Made by a program: the position numbers and the translations under genes
Notes under the pieces: generated by a model
What the model saw: only the letters and a program-made list of their open reading frames with translations
Database searches by the model: none
What the model was told of the DNA's origin: nothing
In this document: in pieces, positions 9,082-17,384 of the stretch
How the letters are laid out: every line of letters starts with the position of its first letter
How positions within the stretch are numbered: the stretch's first letter is position 1
NCBI RefSeq assembly: GCF_013822155.1
Contig: NZ_PNJW01000008.1
Coordinates: 18,270-82,269, forward strand
Direction of reading: 5' to 3'
Source: Flavobacterium sp.
Lineage (GTDB): Bacteria; Bacteroidota; Bacteroidia; Flavobacteriales; Flavobacteriaceae
DNA: 64,000 nt

Positions 9082-9434
9082 ATGAAAACACCAAAGAAAC
9101 AAACTGCAGAAAACTACATTAAAGAAATTCGTAGAAATACACGAAGAATCTTTAGCTCTGAACAGAAAATTCAGATTGTCATGGAAGCTTTACGAGCAGA
9201 AATGTCAGTTGCAGAATTGTGTAGAAAGTATTCCATTCATGAATCTCAGTTTTATAAATGGAACAAAGAGTTTTTAGAAGCTGGAAAGAAACGATTGTCG
9301 GTGATACAGTAAGAGAAGCAACTAGTGACGAAGTATCAGAGTTAAAGAAGGAAAATCAACGTTTAAAAGTAATGATTGCCGATTTAGTTTTACGCTACGA
9401 TATTGTAAAAAAAAGCTTGGACATGCTGGATTAA
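9082..9434 (+). pseudogene. IS3-family orfA (transposase helix-turn-helix subunit), frameshifted
   Basis: The start is intact: MKTPKKQTAENYIKEIRRNT, a helix-turn-helix (EMSVAELCRKYSIHESQFYKW) and then AGKKRLS. At about 9300 one G appears to be missing, because TCGGTGATAC reads as SVIQ-stop. Restoring a G gives GDTVREATSDEVSELKKENQ and a leucine-zipper-like C-terminus, RLKVMIADLVLRYDIVKKSL, ending at 9434. The frameshift removes the coiled-coil needed for dimerisation in this family, so the protein is unlikely to work. Confidence 0.82.
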
Positions 9435-9561
9435 CTGAAAAGTTCAAGAAATATATGCGACTTACAGTATCTGAAAAACAAGAAATCATTCACATGGTTA
9501 CTCGTTCTGAAATTGGTGTTAATCGAACACTTCGGGAGATTGGAATCAACAAAATGTCAGT
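9413..9561 (+). pseudogene. IS3-family orfB (DDE transposase), N-terminal fragment only
   Basis: The -1 frame after the A-rich slip site reads KKLGHAGLTEKFKKYMRLT, then EKQEIIHMVTRSEIGVN and LREIGINK, which is typical of the start of IS3-group orfB. After INK the sequence stops resembling orfB and enters the Crp/Fnr fragment in another frame. The entire DDE catalytic core is absent. Confidence 0.75.
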
Positions 9562-9936
9562 AAAAAAAATGAGCCAAGTACTTTTTTTGCCAAAACAGAG
9601 GAAGACAGTGAAATATTATTGTTACCTGCAAATAAGGTGCAAGAATGGATTAAAAAATATCCTTCATTTAATGCAATGTACTTCAATTTATTTAACGAAC
9701 GTTATTTCGATTTAATCAATACACTCAATCATGTTTTGTTTGATCGGTTAGATTCAAGATTGTATTTGTATTTAAAAGATAAAATGGCTATTAATAATGC
9801 TGCAATAATTACTTCTTCTCACAAAGATATTGCCTACGAAATGGGAACTTCCCGCGAAGTAATTACTCGTGTTCTAAAGAAACTTGAGTCTGAATCAAAA
9901 GTGATTCAAACCTCAAAAGGGATACAATTATTTTAG
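9562..9936 (+). pseudogene. Crp/Fnr family regulator, C-terminal fragment
   Basis: The frame can be read upstream of the track's ATG at 9619 as NEPSTFFAKTEEDSEILLLPANKVQEW, i.e. the end of a cyclic-nucleotide-binding-like beta roll. The dimerisation helix follows (FDLINTLNHVLFDRLDSRLYLYL), then the winged helix-turn-helix HKDIAYEMGTSREVITRVLKKL. About 124 residues remain of the roughly 200 usual for the family; the N-terminal sensor is missing at the IS junction. A shortened DNA-binding protein starting at 9619 (105 residues) could still be made, perhaps without sensing. It lies upstream of the DUF2892 gene, which it may once have regulated. Confidence 0.8.
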
Positions 9937-9938
9937 AT

Positions 9939-9960
9939 GTGACTTTAGTCACTTTTTTTT
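9939..9960 (+). terminator. Intrinsic terminator after the Crp fragment
   Basis: A short hairpin GTGAC-TTTA-GTCAC is followed directly by eight T. It lies three bases after the Crp-fragment stop. The stem is only 5 bp, so it is probably a weak terminator. Confidence 0.55.
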
Positions 9961-10012
9961 GCTTTAGATTTATTTATTTTTACAGTAGTAAGATATTTAA
10001 AATCAAAATCGT

Positions 10013-10228
10013 ATGAAAGCAAATGTTGGAAACACAGACAAATTGATTAGAATCGTATTAGCAATCGTATTTGGTACATTGTTTTTTACAAATACAGTTA
10101 CCGGAATTTTAGGGATGGCTCTTTTAATTTTTGGAATAATTCTTATTGCAACTAGTTTAATTAGTTTTTGTCCAATTTATCCATTATTAGGAATAAACAC
10201 TTGTTCCGCTAAAAATAAAAAAATATGA
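10013..10228 (+). CDS. DUF2892 (YgaP-type) small membrane protein
   Basis: 71 residues. The opening MKANVGNTDKLIRIVLAI is the characteristic N-R-x-D/R start of DUF2892 proteins, followed by two membrane helices (about 14-30 and 33-52) and the cysteine motif CPIYPLLGINTC. This domain is found alone or fused to rhodaneses and is often near sulfur-related genes. Its biochemical role is not settled. The stop overlaps the start of the next gene (ATGA), so the two are translationally coupled. Confidence 0.88.
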   Translation: MKANVGNTDKLIRIVLAIVFGTLFFTNTVTGILGMALLIFGIILIATSLISFCPIYPLLGINTCSAKNKKI

Positions 10229-11676
10229 AATACATAGTAAAAATATTGTTTTTCTTCTCTTTTATTTCGCAGGCTCAAGTTAATGTTGAATGGTCTAATT
10301 ATCCCGGTGGTATTTCTGTTGCGGTTGATCAATTACATCAAGTGTATTCGGCAAATTGGGACTATAATCCTGCTGGTGATATTACTTTAACCAAACGAAA
10401 TTCGTCCGGTAGCATTTTGTGGAATTCAACATTTGACAATGTCGATAATACAAGGCACGAAGTTGCAACATGGCTTGAAATAGATAGTCAAAATAACTGT
10501 TTAATTTCCGGTACTATTCGTTCAGGGTATTCTAATCCGGTTAATGCAGTAAGTCTTTTAATGAAGTATAGCCCAGAGGGTGAATTACTTTGGAGAGTTG
10601 TTTTTGAATCATCTTTTGAAGGTTCATCTACAAGGAAAATACTGGTTGATTCTTCAGATAATATTTATGTTTTGGGATTGGGGATGGGACCGAATGGAAT
10701 GGTAACAAGGGTTAAGAAATTTAATTCGAATGGTGAAACAATATGGACCTATTATGATAGTAACGGAATTGGTGCACCCAACAATATCAAATTTACAACG
10801 GACAATGCTTTGGTAGTTTCAGGAAGAGGAATAACTGGTATTATCAATGGTTATTTAAAACTTGGTTTAGAGGGTAATTTAATTTGGAGTAAAGCAGGGA
10901 TAACAAGTTCAACAATTGGAGATATTGCCGGGGATTCTTTTGGGAATTCTTATATCATAAATGGGGAAAATGTTGTTTCAAACGCCGGAAGTATACTTGA
11001 GAAATTGGATGGAGATGGTGCTTCGATTTGGGCTCATACTAATTCCATGGCAGGAAGCAAGGTTGAAGTTGGTTATGATAATAATCCAATCATCAGTGGT
11101 TTTCCTAACACGGGAACCGGAGGAGCAGCTTTTATGAAATATAATTCAGATGGATCTGTACTTTGGCAAAATTTAAATGCTGATGGGCCGGAAATTCTGC
11201 TTCTTCATGGCCAATTGAAATTAGATACAGCAAACAATGCCTATCTTTCTGCAGGAAATTTGTTTAATATGGCAATTTGTAAAATCAATTCTGATGGAAC
11301 AAATGGCTGGGTTGGTTTAGTTTCTGGAAGCAGTTCGGCTAGTTCATTTGTCATTGATACTGATAATTCAGTTTACGTTGTTGGAGGAACAACAGCTAAA
11401 CTTGGACAAACCCCACTAAATATTAATTCGTTTACTATGTCAGATTTTTTAATTTTTCCAAATCCCTTTGAATCAAAATTCACTATCTTATCGAATAATA
11501 TTGGTGACTCAAAAAAAGTGTTTATTTATGATTTTACCGGTAAATTAATTTACAAAGAGAATTTTTCAGGATTAAATACCGATATATTTTTATCCGCTAT
11601 TTCTAATGGAGTTTATTTTATAAATATTGTAGATAGAAACGGAAAAGTTTTTCGTCAAAAGTTGATTAAAAATTAA
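10225..11676 (+). CDS. Secreted beta-propeller protein with T9SS type A sorting domain
   Basis: 483 residues with a signal peptide (MKYIVKILFFFSFISQAQ). The body contains repeated SBBP-like strands with a G-x-x-L-W pattern (SSGSILWNSTF, EGELLWRVVF, NGETIWTYY, EGNLIWSKAG, DGASIWAHT, DGSVLWQNL), spaced roughly 45-60 residues apart, as in a propeller. The final ~80 residues are a type A sorting tail (FLIFPNPFESKFTI, KVFIYDFTGKLIY, NGVYFINIVDRNGKVFRQKLIKN). It is therefore expected to be exported by the type IX system. The ligand or enzyme activity is unknown. It overlaps the DUF2892 gene by 4 bases. Confidence 0.9.
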   Translation: MKYIVKILFFFSFISQAQVNVEWSNYPGGISVAVDQLHQVYSANWDYNPAGDITLTKRNSSGSILWNSTFDNVDNTRHEVATWLEIDSQNNCLISGTIRSGYSNPVNAVSLLMKYSPEGELLWRVVFESSFEGSSTRKILVDSSDNIYVLGLGMGPNGMVTRVKKFNSNGETIWTYYDSNGIGAPNNIKFTTDNALVVSGRGITGIINGYLKLGLEGNLIWSKAGITSSTIGDIAGDSFGNSYIINGENVVSNAGSILEKLDGDGASIWAHTNSMAGSKVEVGYDNNPIISGFPNTGTGGAAFMKYNSDGSVLWQNLNADGPEILLLHGQLKLDTANNAYLSAGNLFNMAICKINSDGTNGWVGLVSGSSSASSFVIDTDNSVYVVGGTTAKLGQTPLNINSFTMSDFLIFPNPFESKFTILSNNIGDSKKVFIYDFTGKLIYKENFSGLNTDIFLSAISNGVYFINIVDRNGKVFRQKLIKN

Positions 11677-11696
11677 TTACTATTCAAATTAAATAA

Positions 11697-11730
11697 AAAA
11701 AAAGCTGCATTTTTTTCTGCAGCTTTTTTT
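11697..11730. terminator. Bidirectional intrinsic terminator
   Basis: A 13-bp perfect stem (AAAAAAAGCTGCA / TGCAGCTTTTTTT) with an 8-base loop lies between two convergent genes. It carries A-runs and T-runs on both sides, so it can end transcripts from either direction. Confidence 0.85.
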
Positions 11731-11767
11731 ACGCATAGTAGGACAAGTGGCATTATTTTAACTAACT

Positions 11768-12577
11768 TTAATCATCTAATAAATCTGTAAATTCTTTAAT
11801 TTTATTTTTAATAAAGTGTGCCAAATTTTGATTTCCATCCGGATCATTTGGGCTAATTTCAATAATACCATCTCCATTTCCATCAACTGCTACAGATAAA
11901 TCAACACTAGCTAAAATAGCATCTAAATTAAAATCGAAAACGATAGTAGCGGTATTATCAGCAATTACTAAACTTTGACCCAAATCTTGGTAGTCAATCT
12001 CAAATTTTTCTTCAGCATTATGCCAAAAAAGGAAAGGGACTCCATCTATTGTTCCTTGAATTTGAATGGATTTATTAAACATAGTACTTAACGTATCACG
12101 GTTTCGATTCATTTTAAATTCTACTTCTTCATAAGAGCCGTTTGGTAAGTTTAAAGAGGTAATAGTGGTTTGACCACTTAATAAATCAATTTCGAAAGGA
12201 CCTCTTAACTCAATTTCTTCTTCGTCACCGTAATAACCGTCATGGTTGCTGTCGTGGTCATCACTATGATTGTCATCATTACCATTGTCATCATTACCAT
12301 TGTCATCATTACCATTATCATCATTACCATCATTACTACCGTAATAATTATCATCTAATTTAAATTCAATTTCCTTTAAATTAATTTTGAATTCTGAAAT
12401 TGTAACGGTACTATTACGTCTAGCACCATTGGAACCACCTCCGGAATAGGTCGCTTTGGCAACAATTTTTAAATTATTAATTTTAGAATCTGTACTAGAA
12501 GCACTATCATCTTTGCTGCACGAGATTGTCAATACTAAAAGTATTAGTAGACTAAGTAACATTTTTTGGGTTTTCAT
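11768..12577 (-). CDS. Lipoprotein with Asp/Asn-rich repeat (DUF4382-like)
   Basis: 269 residues. The lipoprotein signal is clear (MKTQKMLLSLLILLVLTISC, mature from Cys20). The body has beta strands similar to DUF4382 envelope proteins: VTISEFKINLKEIEFKL, FEIDLLSGQTTITSLNLPNGSYEEVEFKM and ATIVFDFNLDAIL. Between residues about 80 and 120 there is a hydrophilic tract (NDDNG repeated, then HSDDHDSNHDGYYGDEEE) encoded by 15-bp tandem repeats. The acidic tract could bind Ca2+ or other cations, as could DGNGDGIIE near residue 230, but this is inference. The DUF4382 assignment is tentative. Confidence 0.72.
   Translation of the reverse strand: MKTQKMLLSLLILLVLTISCSKDDSASSTDSKINNLKIVAKATYSGGGSNGARRNSTVTISEFKINLKEIEFKLDDNYYGSNDGNDDNGNDDNGNDDNGNDDNHSDDHDSNHDGYYGDEEEIELRGPFEIDLLSGQTTITSLNLPNGSYEEVEFKMNRNRDTLSTMFNKSIQIQGTIDGVPFLFWHNAEEKFEIDYQDLGQSLVIADNTATIVFDFNLDAILASVDLSVAVDGNGDGIIEISPNDPDGNQNLAHFIKNKIKEFTDLLDD
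12271..12330 (-). repeat. 15-bp coding minisatellite, four units
   Basis: Four tandem units (three TGTCATCATTACCAT, one with a single change) encode NDDNG-type pentapeptides in the lipoprotein on the other strand. Because the unit is a multiple of three, gain or loss of copies alters tract length without a frameshift. Confidence 0.9.
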
Positions 12578-12664
12578 GTTTATTACGTTTTTAAATTATA
12601 GTACTAAAACAGTTTATGTTGAAGAAACCCTACCATAAAATTTAAAAATTTGCTAAAATCATTT

Positions 12665-12695
12665 TTTGATGCTTATTTGGATTGTGTTATCTTTG
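12665..12695 (+). promoter_or_regulatory. Bacteroidetes-type promoter of ffh
   Basis: TTTG at 12665-12668, a 19-base spacer, then TATCTTTG at 12688-12695. This matches the -33/-7 consensus of the primary sigma factor of Bacteroidetes. It leaves a 5' leader of about 20 bases before the ffh ATG. Confidence 0.75.
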
Positions 12696-12721
12696 CACTT
12701 CATCATTAGAAAATCCATTTT

Positions 12722-14059
12722 ATGTTCAGTAATTTAAGCGATAAACTCGACAAAGCTTTCCATATATTAAAAGGTCACGGTAAAATTACCGAAGTAAACG
12801 TTGCAGAAACCTTAAAGGAAGTGCGTCGTGCCTTACTTGATGCCGACGTGAATTTTAAAATCGCTAAAGATTTTACGACAGCTGTCAAAGAAAAAGCCAT
12901 TGGTCAAAACGTTTTAACGTCTTTGCAACCGGGCCAGTTGATGGTGAAGTTAGTAAAAGATGAACTAACGGAATTAATGGGTGGCTCTGAAGTTGGAATC
13001 AACCTTTCCGGAAACCCATCAGTTATTTTGATGTCGGGATTACAAGGTTCGGGTAAAACGACATTCTCTGGAAAGTTGGCCAACTTTTTAAAAACTAAAA
13101 AAGGCAAAAAACCACTTTTAGTAGCTTGTGATATTTACCGTCCGGCAGCAATTAATCAGTTGCATGTTGTAGGTGATCAAATTGGGGTAGAAGTTTATTC
13201 TGAACCTGAAAATAAAAATGCGGTTGATATTGCTCAAAATGCAATTAAGTATGCCAAATCAAACGGATTTAATGTTGTAATTGTCGATACGGCCGGTCGC
13301 TTGGCTATTGATGAACAAATGATGAATGAAATTGCAAATGTTCATCAAGCAATTCAACCTCAAGAAACATTATTTGTAGTCGATGCGATGACGGGTCAAG
13401 ATGCAGTCAATACCGCAAAAGCGTTTAATGACAGGCTGAATTTTGATGGTGTTATATTAACTAAATTAGATGGGGATACCCGTGGTGGAGCTGCAATTTC
13501 AATTAAATCAGTTGTAGACAAACCAATTAAATTTATTGGAACGGGAGAAAAAATGGAAGCGATTGACGTTTTCTATCCTTCTCGTATGGCCGACAGAATT
13601 TTGGGAATGGGCGATGTAATTTCATTAGTTGAACGTGCTCAAGAACAATATGACGAAGAAGAAGCCCGAAAATTACAAAAGAAAATCGCCAAAAATGAAT
13701 TTGGTTTTGATGATTTCTTAGCTCAAATTCAACAAATTAAGAAAATGGGAAACATGAAAGATTTGGTTGGTATGATTCCCGGAGCCGGTAAAGCGTTGAA
13801 AGATGTAGAGATTGAAGATGATGCCTTCAAACACATAGAAGCAATTATCCATTCAATGACTCCTTTAGAAAGAACGAAACCGGTAGTGATTGACGGTAAA
13901 AGAAAAATTAGAATAGCAAAAGGTTCAGGAACTAAAGTTGAGCAAGTAAACCAACTCATGAAACAATTTGATCAAATGAGTAAAATGATGAAAATGATGC
14001 AAGGCGGAGGCGGTAAAAATCTCGCCAGAATGATGGGCGGAATGAAAGGAATGAAATAA
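12722..14059 (+). CDS. ffh: Signal recognition particle protein Ffh
   Basis: 445 residues, the usual length. N domain about 1-90 (MFSNLSDKLDKAFHILKG), GTPase domain with G1 GLQGSGKTT near 110, DTAGR near 190, TKLDGDTRGG near 247 and the GTGE closing loop, then the M domain from about 300 (IQQIKKMGNMKDLVGMIPG) with a methionine-rich tail (MSKMMKMMQGGGG). Ffh binds signal sequences of membrane and exported proteins on the ribosome and docks with FtsY using 4.5S RNA. It is a single-gene unit between its own promoter and a strong terminator. Confidence 0.98.
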   Translation: MFSNLSDKLDKAFHILKGHGKITEVNVAETLKEVRRALLDADVNFKIAKDFTTAVKEKAIGQNVLTSLQPGQLMVKLVKDELTELMGGSEVGINLSGNPSVILMSGLQGSGKTTFSGKLANFLKTKKGKKPLLVACDIYRPAAINQLHVVGDQIGVEVYSEPENKNAVDIAQNAIKYAKSNGFNVVIVDTAGRLAIDEQMMNEIANVHQAIQPQETLFVVDAMTGQDAVNTAKAFNDRLNFDGVILTKLDGDTRGGAAISIKSVVDKPIKFIGTGEKMEAIDVFYPSRMADRILGMGDVISLVERAQEQYDEEEARKLQKKIAKNEFGFDDFLAQIQQIKKMGNMKDLVGMIPGAGKALKDVEIEDDAFKHIEAIIHSMTPLERTKPVVIDGKRKIRIAKGSGTKVEQVNQLMKQFDQMSKMMKMMQGGGGKNLARMMGGMKGMK

Positions 14060-14067
14060 TACTAATG

Positions 14068-14097
14068 AGACGCGATTTTTCGCGTCTTATTTTTTTT
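14068..14097 (+). terminator. Intrinsic terminator after ffh
   Basis: An AGACGCGA / TCGCGTCT stem (8 bp) with a short T loop, followed by a T-rich run TTATTTTTTTT. It lies 9 bases after the ffh stop. Confidence 0.85.
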
Positions 14098-14159
14098 ATA
14101 AAAACACAACTAACTTTTTATAATGCAAAAGTAAATGCATAACTACTAAACTATATAAA

Positions 14160-15047
14160 ATGGAACTACTGGATGGAAAAAAAATAGCAGAAGACATAAA
14201 AAATGAAATTGCTGCGGAAGTTCTAAAAATGAAAGCTAATGGTGAAAAAGTACCTCACTTAGCAGCCATAATTGTTGGTAATGACGGAGCAAGTCTAACA
14301 TATGTTGGAAGCAAAGTAAAATCGTGTGAGCGGGTTGGATTTGAAAGTACTTTGATTAAAATGCCTAGTACCACTTCTGAAACGGAGCTGCTTAAAAAAA
14401 TTAAAGAACTTAACGAGGACAATAATATTGACGGTTTTATTGTGCAATTGCCTTTGCCAAAACAAATAGATACGCAGCATGTAATTATGTCTATCGATCC
14501 TAGTAAAGATGTAGACGGTTTTCATCCGGAGAATTTCGGAAAAATGGCGTTGGATATGAGTACATTTATTCCGGCGACTCCTTTTGGAATACTGGAATTA
14601 TTAGAACGTTACGGAGTTGAAACACAAGGAAAACATACTGTAGTGATTGGTAGAAGTCATATTGTCGGAAGGCCAATGAGTATTTTGATGGGAAGAAAAG
14701 GTTTTCCGGGAAATTCAACAGTTACATTGACACATAGTTACACTAAAAATATTGCTCAAATAACCACTCAAGCTGACATTATTATCACCGCTTTGGGTGT
14801 GCCAAATTATTTAAAAGCAGAAATGATTAAAGATGATGCCGTTGTAATCGATGTGGGAATCACCAGAGTTTTGGATGAAACCAATGAAAAAGGATACAGA
14901 ATTACCGGTGATGTAGATTTTGAACACGTTAGTAAAAAGGCTTCCTATATTACGCCGGTTCCTGGTGGAGTTGGTCCTATGACCATTGCAATGTTATTAA
15001 AAAACACTTTATTAGCTAGAGAACAAAAACGGATGAAAAGCAAATAA
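14160..15047 (+). CDS. folD: Bifunctional methylenetetrahydrofolate dehydrogenase / cyclohydrolase FolD
   Basis: 295 residues, normal for FolD. Recognisable elements are the active-site region SLTYVGSKVKSCERVG near 42-57 (Tyr, Lys), the conserved QLPLPKQID near 100, PSKDVDGFHPENFG near 120, the NADP-binding VVIGRSHIVGRPMS near 163, and the C-terminal ITPVPGGVGPMTIAML. The enzyme interconverts 5,10-methylene-THF and 10-formyl-THF for purine and formyl-Met synthesis. The usual P-C-T-P motif reads PATPFG here, so that Cys is replaced by Ala. It is monocistronic between two terminators. Confidence 0.97.
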   Translation: MELLDGKKIAEDIKNEIAAEVLKMKANGEKVPHLAAIIVGNDGASLTYVGSKVKSCERVGFESTLIKMPSTTSETELLKKIKELNEDNNIDGFIVQLPLPKQIDTQHVIMSIDPSKDVDGFHPENFGKMALDMSTFIPATPFGILELLERYGVETQGKHTVVIGRSHIVGRPMSILMGRKGFPGNSTVTLTHSYTKNIAQITTQADIIITALGVPNYLKAEMIKDDAVVIDVGITRVLDETNEKGYRITGDVDFEHVSKKASYITPVPGGVGPMTIAMLLKNTLLAREQKRMKSK

Positions 15048-15052
15048 AAACA

Positions 15053-15086
15053 AAAACCCAAGTGTTGAGCTTGGGTTTTATTTTAT
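15053..15086. terminator. Terminator after folD, probably bidirectional
   Basis: A 10-bp stem AAAACCCAAG / CTTGGGTTTT around TGTTGAG, followed by ATTTTAT. It separates the convergent folD and lipoprotein genes. Confidence 0.8.
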
Positions 15087-15100
15087 ACTATTTTTGATAG

Positions 15101-15685
15101 TTAACTACCATTTGAAACACCTCTTCTTAAATTCATAGTAACTTGAATATTTCCTACTTGATCAATATTTTTAAAGTTACCGGTATATTGAATGGTGTAA
15201 TTATTTCCTCCGTTTGAAATGATTTTTAAAGTACCGGTTGGAGCATTTCCACTAACGGACGACTGAGAAATAATATTTGTTTTTGCAATTAAAGAAGTCC
15301 AACCTAAACATGCTCTGTTTTGACTGGCTAATATGTTTTCTAAATCAATTGGGTTGTCATCATCTTGGTCGGTTGAAATTTGATATTCACCATCTAATGA
15401 TAATGAGTCTGATATAAATAGGTCAAATGTAACTGTTGCTACATCGGTCAACCCTTTAATGCCACTGATAATTAAAGTGTTTCGATAATACAAACTGCCA
15501 TTTACTTCTATCGGTTCCGGAGAAACAACATTGACAATTCCTTGTGTTGTAGCTAATTCATAGGTTTCACCATCTACGACAAAAGAAGTTGAGTTTGTAT
15601 TTTGAGGAGTGTCACTTTCGCTATCACTACAACTGTTGAAAAGGAAAGCAGAAGTACAAACCAATAAAAATACTAGTTTTTTCAT
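15101..15685 (-). CDS. Hypothetical lipoprotein
   Basis: 194 residues with a lipoprotein signal peptide (MKKLVFLLVCTSAFLFNSC; lipobox FNSC). The mature part starts with a Ser/Asp/Asn-rich linker (SDSESDTPQNTNS), followed by a beta-rich domain of about 150 residues (TSFVVDGETYELATTQG, ISGNAPTGTLKII, NYTIQYTGNFKN). The general pattern is like small Bacteroidetes lipoproteins of unknown function. No catalytic motif is visible. It stands alone. Confidence 0.65.
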   Translation of the reverse strand: MKKLVFLLVCTSAFLFNSCSDSESDTPQNTNSTSFVVDGETYELATTQGIVNVVSPEPIEVNGSLYYRNTLIISGIKGLTDVATVTFDLFISDSLSLDGEYQISTDQDDDNPIDLENILASQNRACLGWTSLIAKTNIISQSSVSGNAPTGTLKIISNGGNNYTIQYTGNFKNIDQVGNIQVTMNLRRGVSNGS

Positions 15686-15744
15686 ATTTTAAATTTAATG
15701 TTTTCACAAAAATAGAAAATATCTTTAATAACCAAAATGTACGA

Positions 15745-16521
15745 TTAAAATTTACGTTTCGGTTGAATTTTTTGGATTTCTACTTTTGGTAAACTCGCTT
15801 CTTCTGTTTTGCTGGAAGGTTCAATCAACTGATTTAATTCGTTTATTTCGGATGCTGTCAAATCTCGATATCTTCCCAAAGGTATATCAAGTATAATATT
15901 GATAATTCGAATACGTTTTAAAGCGGTTACTTCATAACCTAAATACTCACACATTCTACGAATTTGTCGGTTTAAACCTTGTGTTAATACAATTTTAAAA
16001 ACGTTTGAGTTGATTTGTTCGACTTTACATTTTCGTGTAATGGTATCTAAAATTGGCAGTCCGTTGCTCATTTTTTGAATAAACCGCTCAGTGATAGTCT
16101 TATCAACGGTGACAATATATTCTTTTTCGTGATTATTCCTGGCTCGAAGAATTTTATTGACAATATCACCATCATTTGTCATAAATATCAAACCCTCACT
16201 GGCTTTGTCCAATCGGCCAATCGGAAAAATTCGTTCCGGATAATTAATATAATCCACAATATTATTCCGAACGCTTTGATTGGTTGTACATTCAATTCCG
16301 GCAGGTTTATTAAAGGCTAAATAAATAGGTTTTTCTCTGTTTTCTCGTATAAGTTTACCATCTACCCGAATTTCATCGGTATCAAAAACTTTAGTTCCCA
16401 TTTCCGGAACTTTCCCGTTGATAGTTACACGACCTTCTCCAATTAATTTGTCGGCTTCTCTACGGGAACAAAATCCTGATTCAGATAAAAATTTGTTGAT
16501 GCGTTTTCCGGTTTCTTCCAT
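15745..16521 (-). CDS. rluF: 23S rRNA pseudouridine(2604) synthase RluF
   Basis: 258 residues. N-terminal S4 RNA-binding domain at about 1-65 (INKFLSESGFCSRREADKLI), then the RsuA/RluB/E/F catalytic domain with the active aspartate in FPIGRLDKASEGLIF near 103. The NKILRARNNHEKEY stretch and GLNRQIRRMCEYLGYEV resemble RluF more than the other members. It should isomerise one uridine of 23S rRNA. A TATCTTTG box ends only a few bases before the ATG, so the transcript is likely leaderless or nearly so. The basic tail (KIQPKRKF) is common. Confidence 0.9.
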   Translation of the reverse strand: MEETGKRINKFLSESGFCSRREADKLIGEGRVTINGKVPEMGTKVFDTDEIRVDGKLIRENREKPIYLAFNKPAGIECTTNQSVRNNIVDYINYPERIFPIGRLDKASEGLIFMTNDGDIVNKILRARNNHEKEYIVTVDKTITERFIQKMSNGLPILDTITRKCKVEQINSNVFKIVLTQGLNRQIRRMCEYLGYEVTALKRIRIINIILDIPLGRYRDLTASEINELNQLIEPSSKTEEASLPKVEIQKIQPKRKF

Positions 16522-16525
16522 AGGG

Positions 16526-16533
16526 CAAAGATA
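16526..16533 (-). promoter_or_regulatory. -7 box upstream of rluF
   Basis: TATCTTTG on the minus strand, with only four bases between it and the ATG. The transcript start would fall at or next to the start codon, implying a leaderless mRNA. I could not see a clear -33 TTTG at the right distance. Confidence 0.5.
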
Positions 16534-16535
16534 CT

Positions 16536-17384
16536 CTAAAGCTTTTGAAATAGAAATGAATAAATTGATTCATACAATTTTTCATCATGCATACTGTGTC
16601 CTAATCCATTTGTTTCAATAAAAGTAGCTTTTTCCCAACCTTCCGCAATTTTTTTGCTTTCTGAAAATAGCACAACATCATCCTCACGATCATGCGAAAT
16701 AATTCCGTTCAAGGATAGGGTGGAGGCTAATTTTTTTCCCAGAAATTCTTTCGTCTTAATATTAAATCGTTTTAAGAAATAGGCATCCAGAAGTTGGATT
16801 ACTTTAGTATTTAGTCCAAGTAATTTGGCATAATTCTCCAATAATACTTCTAAATCGGAAGGTGCTCCCATCAAAACCATTTTTTCTAGTGAAAGTGTAG
16901 TATAATGATGTTGAAAATATAAACAAGCCGAACCACCAATGGAGTGACCAATAATGATTTGAGGTTTATGTTTTAAAACTACTTCATGAATAAAATCAGC
17001 ATATTTTGGTACACTGAATTCTACACCACTGGCTAATCCATGTGCGGGTCCATCCAAAGCAATAATGGTGCTTCCTGATTTTTGAAGAAATGGAAAAATT
17101 GGTTCCCAACGAGCGGCATTACTTTCCCAACCGTGGACTAAAAGAATTTTTGTTTCATTTCCTTTCCAAAGATATACCGGAAATTGATAATTTTCCAATT
17201 GTACTATTTCTCGTTCTGCTTGTTGTAAAATGGCAGGAAGTGAATTGGCATTTAATTTTCCAACTCGAGGCTCACTAAAAAACTTATAGGCTAATTTAGT
17301 GGCACTTTTCGGAAAGGTATGGCTCAACAGATTGATGTAGGCACCAATTGATTTTGTAACAATATTTTTGAGCGTTTTATTCAT
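16536..17384 (-). CDS. Alpha/beta hydrolase
   Basis: 282 residues with the alpha/beta hydrolase fold: oxyanion region VHGWESNAARW near 78, nucleophile elbow IIGHSIGGSA near 143 (G-x-S-x-G), the acid likely in SHDREDDVV near 233, and the histidine in TNGLGHSMHD near 265. The substrate is unknown; esterase or lipase-like activity is the general expectation. Its ATG directly adjoins the T-run of the upstream gene's terminator, so its own promoter must overlap that terminator or it depends on read-through. Confidence 0.85.
   Translation of the reverse strand: MNKTLKNIVTKSIGAYINLLSHTFPKSATKLAYKFFSEPRVGKLNANSLPAILQQAEREIVQLENYQFPVYLWKGNETKILLVHGWESNAARWEPIFPFLQKSGSTIIALDGPAHGLASGVEFSVPKYADFIHEVVLKHKPQIIIGHSIGGSACLYFQHHYTTLSLEKMVLMGAPSDLEVLLENYAKLLGLNTKVIQLLDAYFLKRFNIKTKEFLGKKLASTLSLNGIISHDREDDVVLFSESKKIAEGWEKATFIETNGLGHSMHDEKLYESIYSFLFQKL

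Larger units (their letters stand above)
9003..9561 (+). mobile_element. Decayed, right-truncated IS3-family insertion sequence
   Basis: Contains an orfA with a frameshift and the first ~35 codons of orfB. It then runs directly into a Crp/Fnr coding fragment, so the right part of the element, including its terminal repeat, is missing. The left end probably lies near the TGTAAATCGTCAAC at about 9003, but only one end is available, so the boundary is approximate. A run of eight A followed by G at 9407-9415 sits where IS3 elements make their -1 frameshift into orfB, and the orfB frame is indeed -1 relative to orfA there. Confidence 0.8.

Noticed and set aside
12271-12330. CRISPR-like tandem repeats
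   Set aside because: The units are directly adjacent without spacers and lie in frame within a lipoprotein gene.
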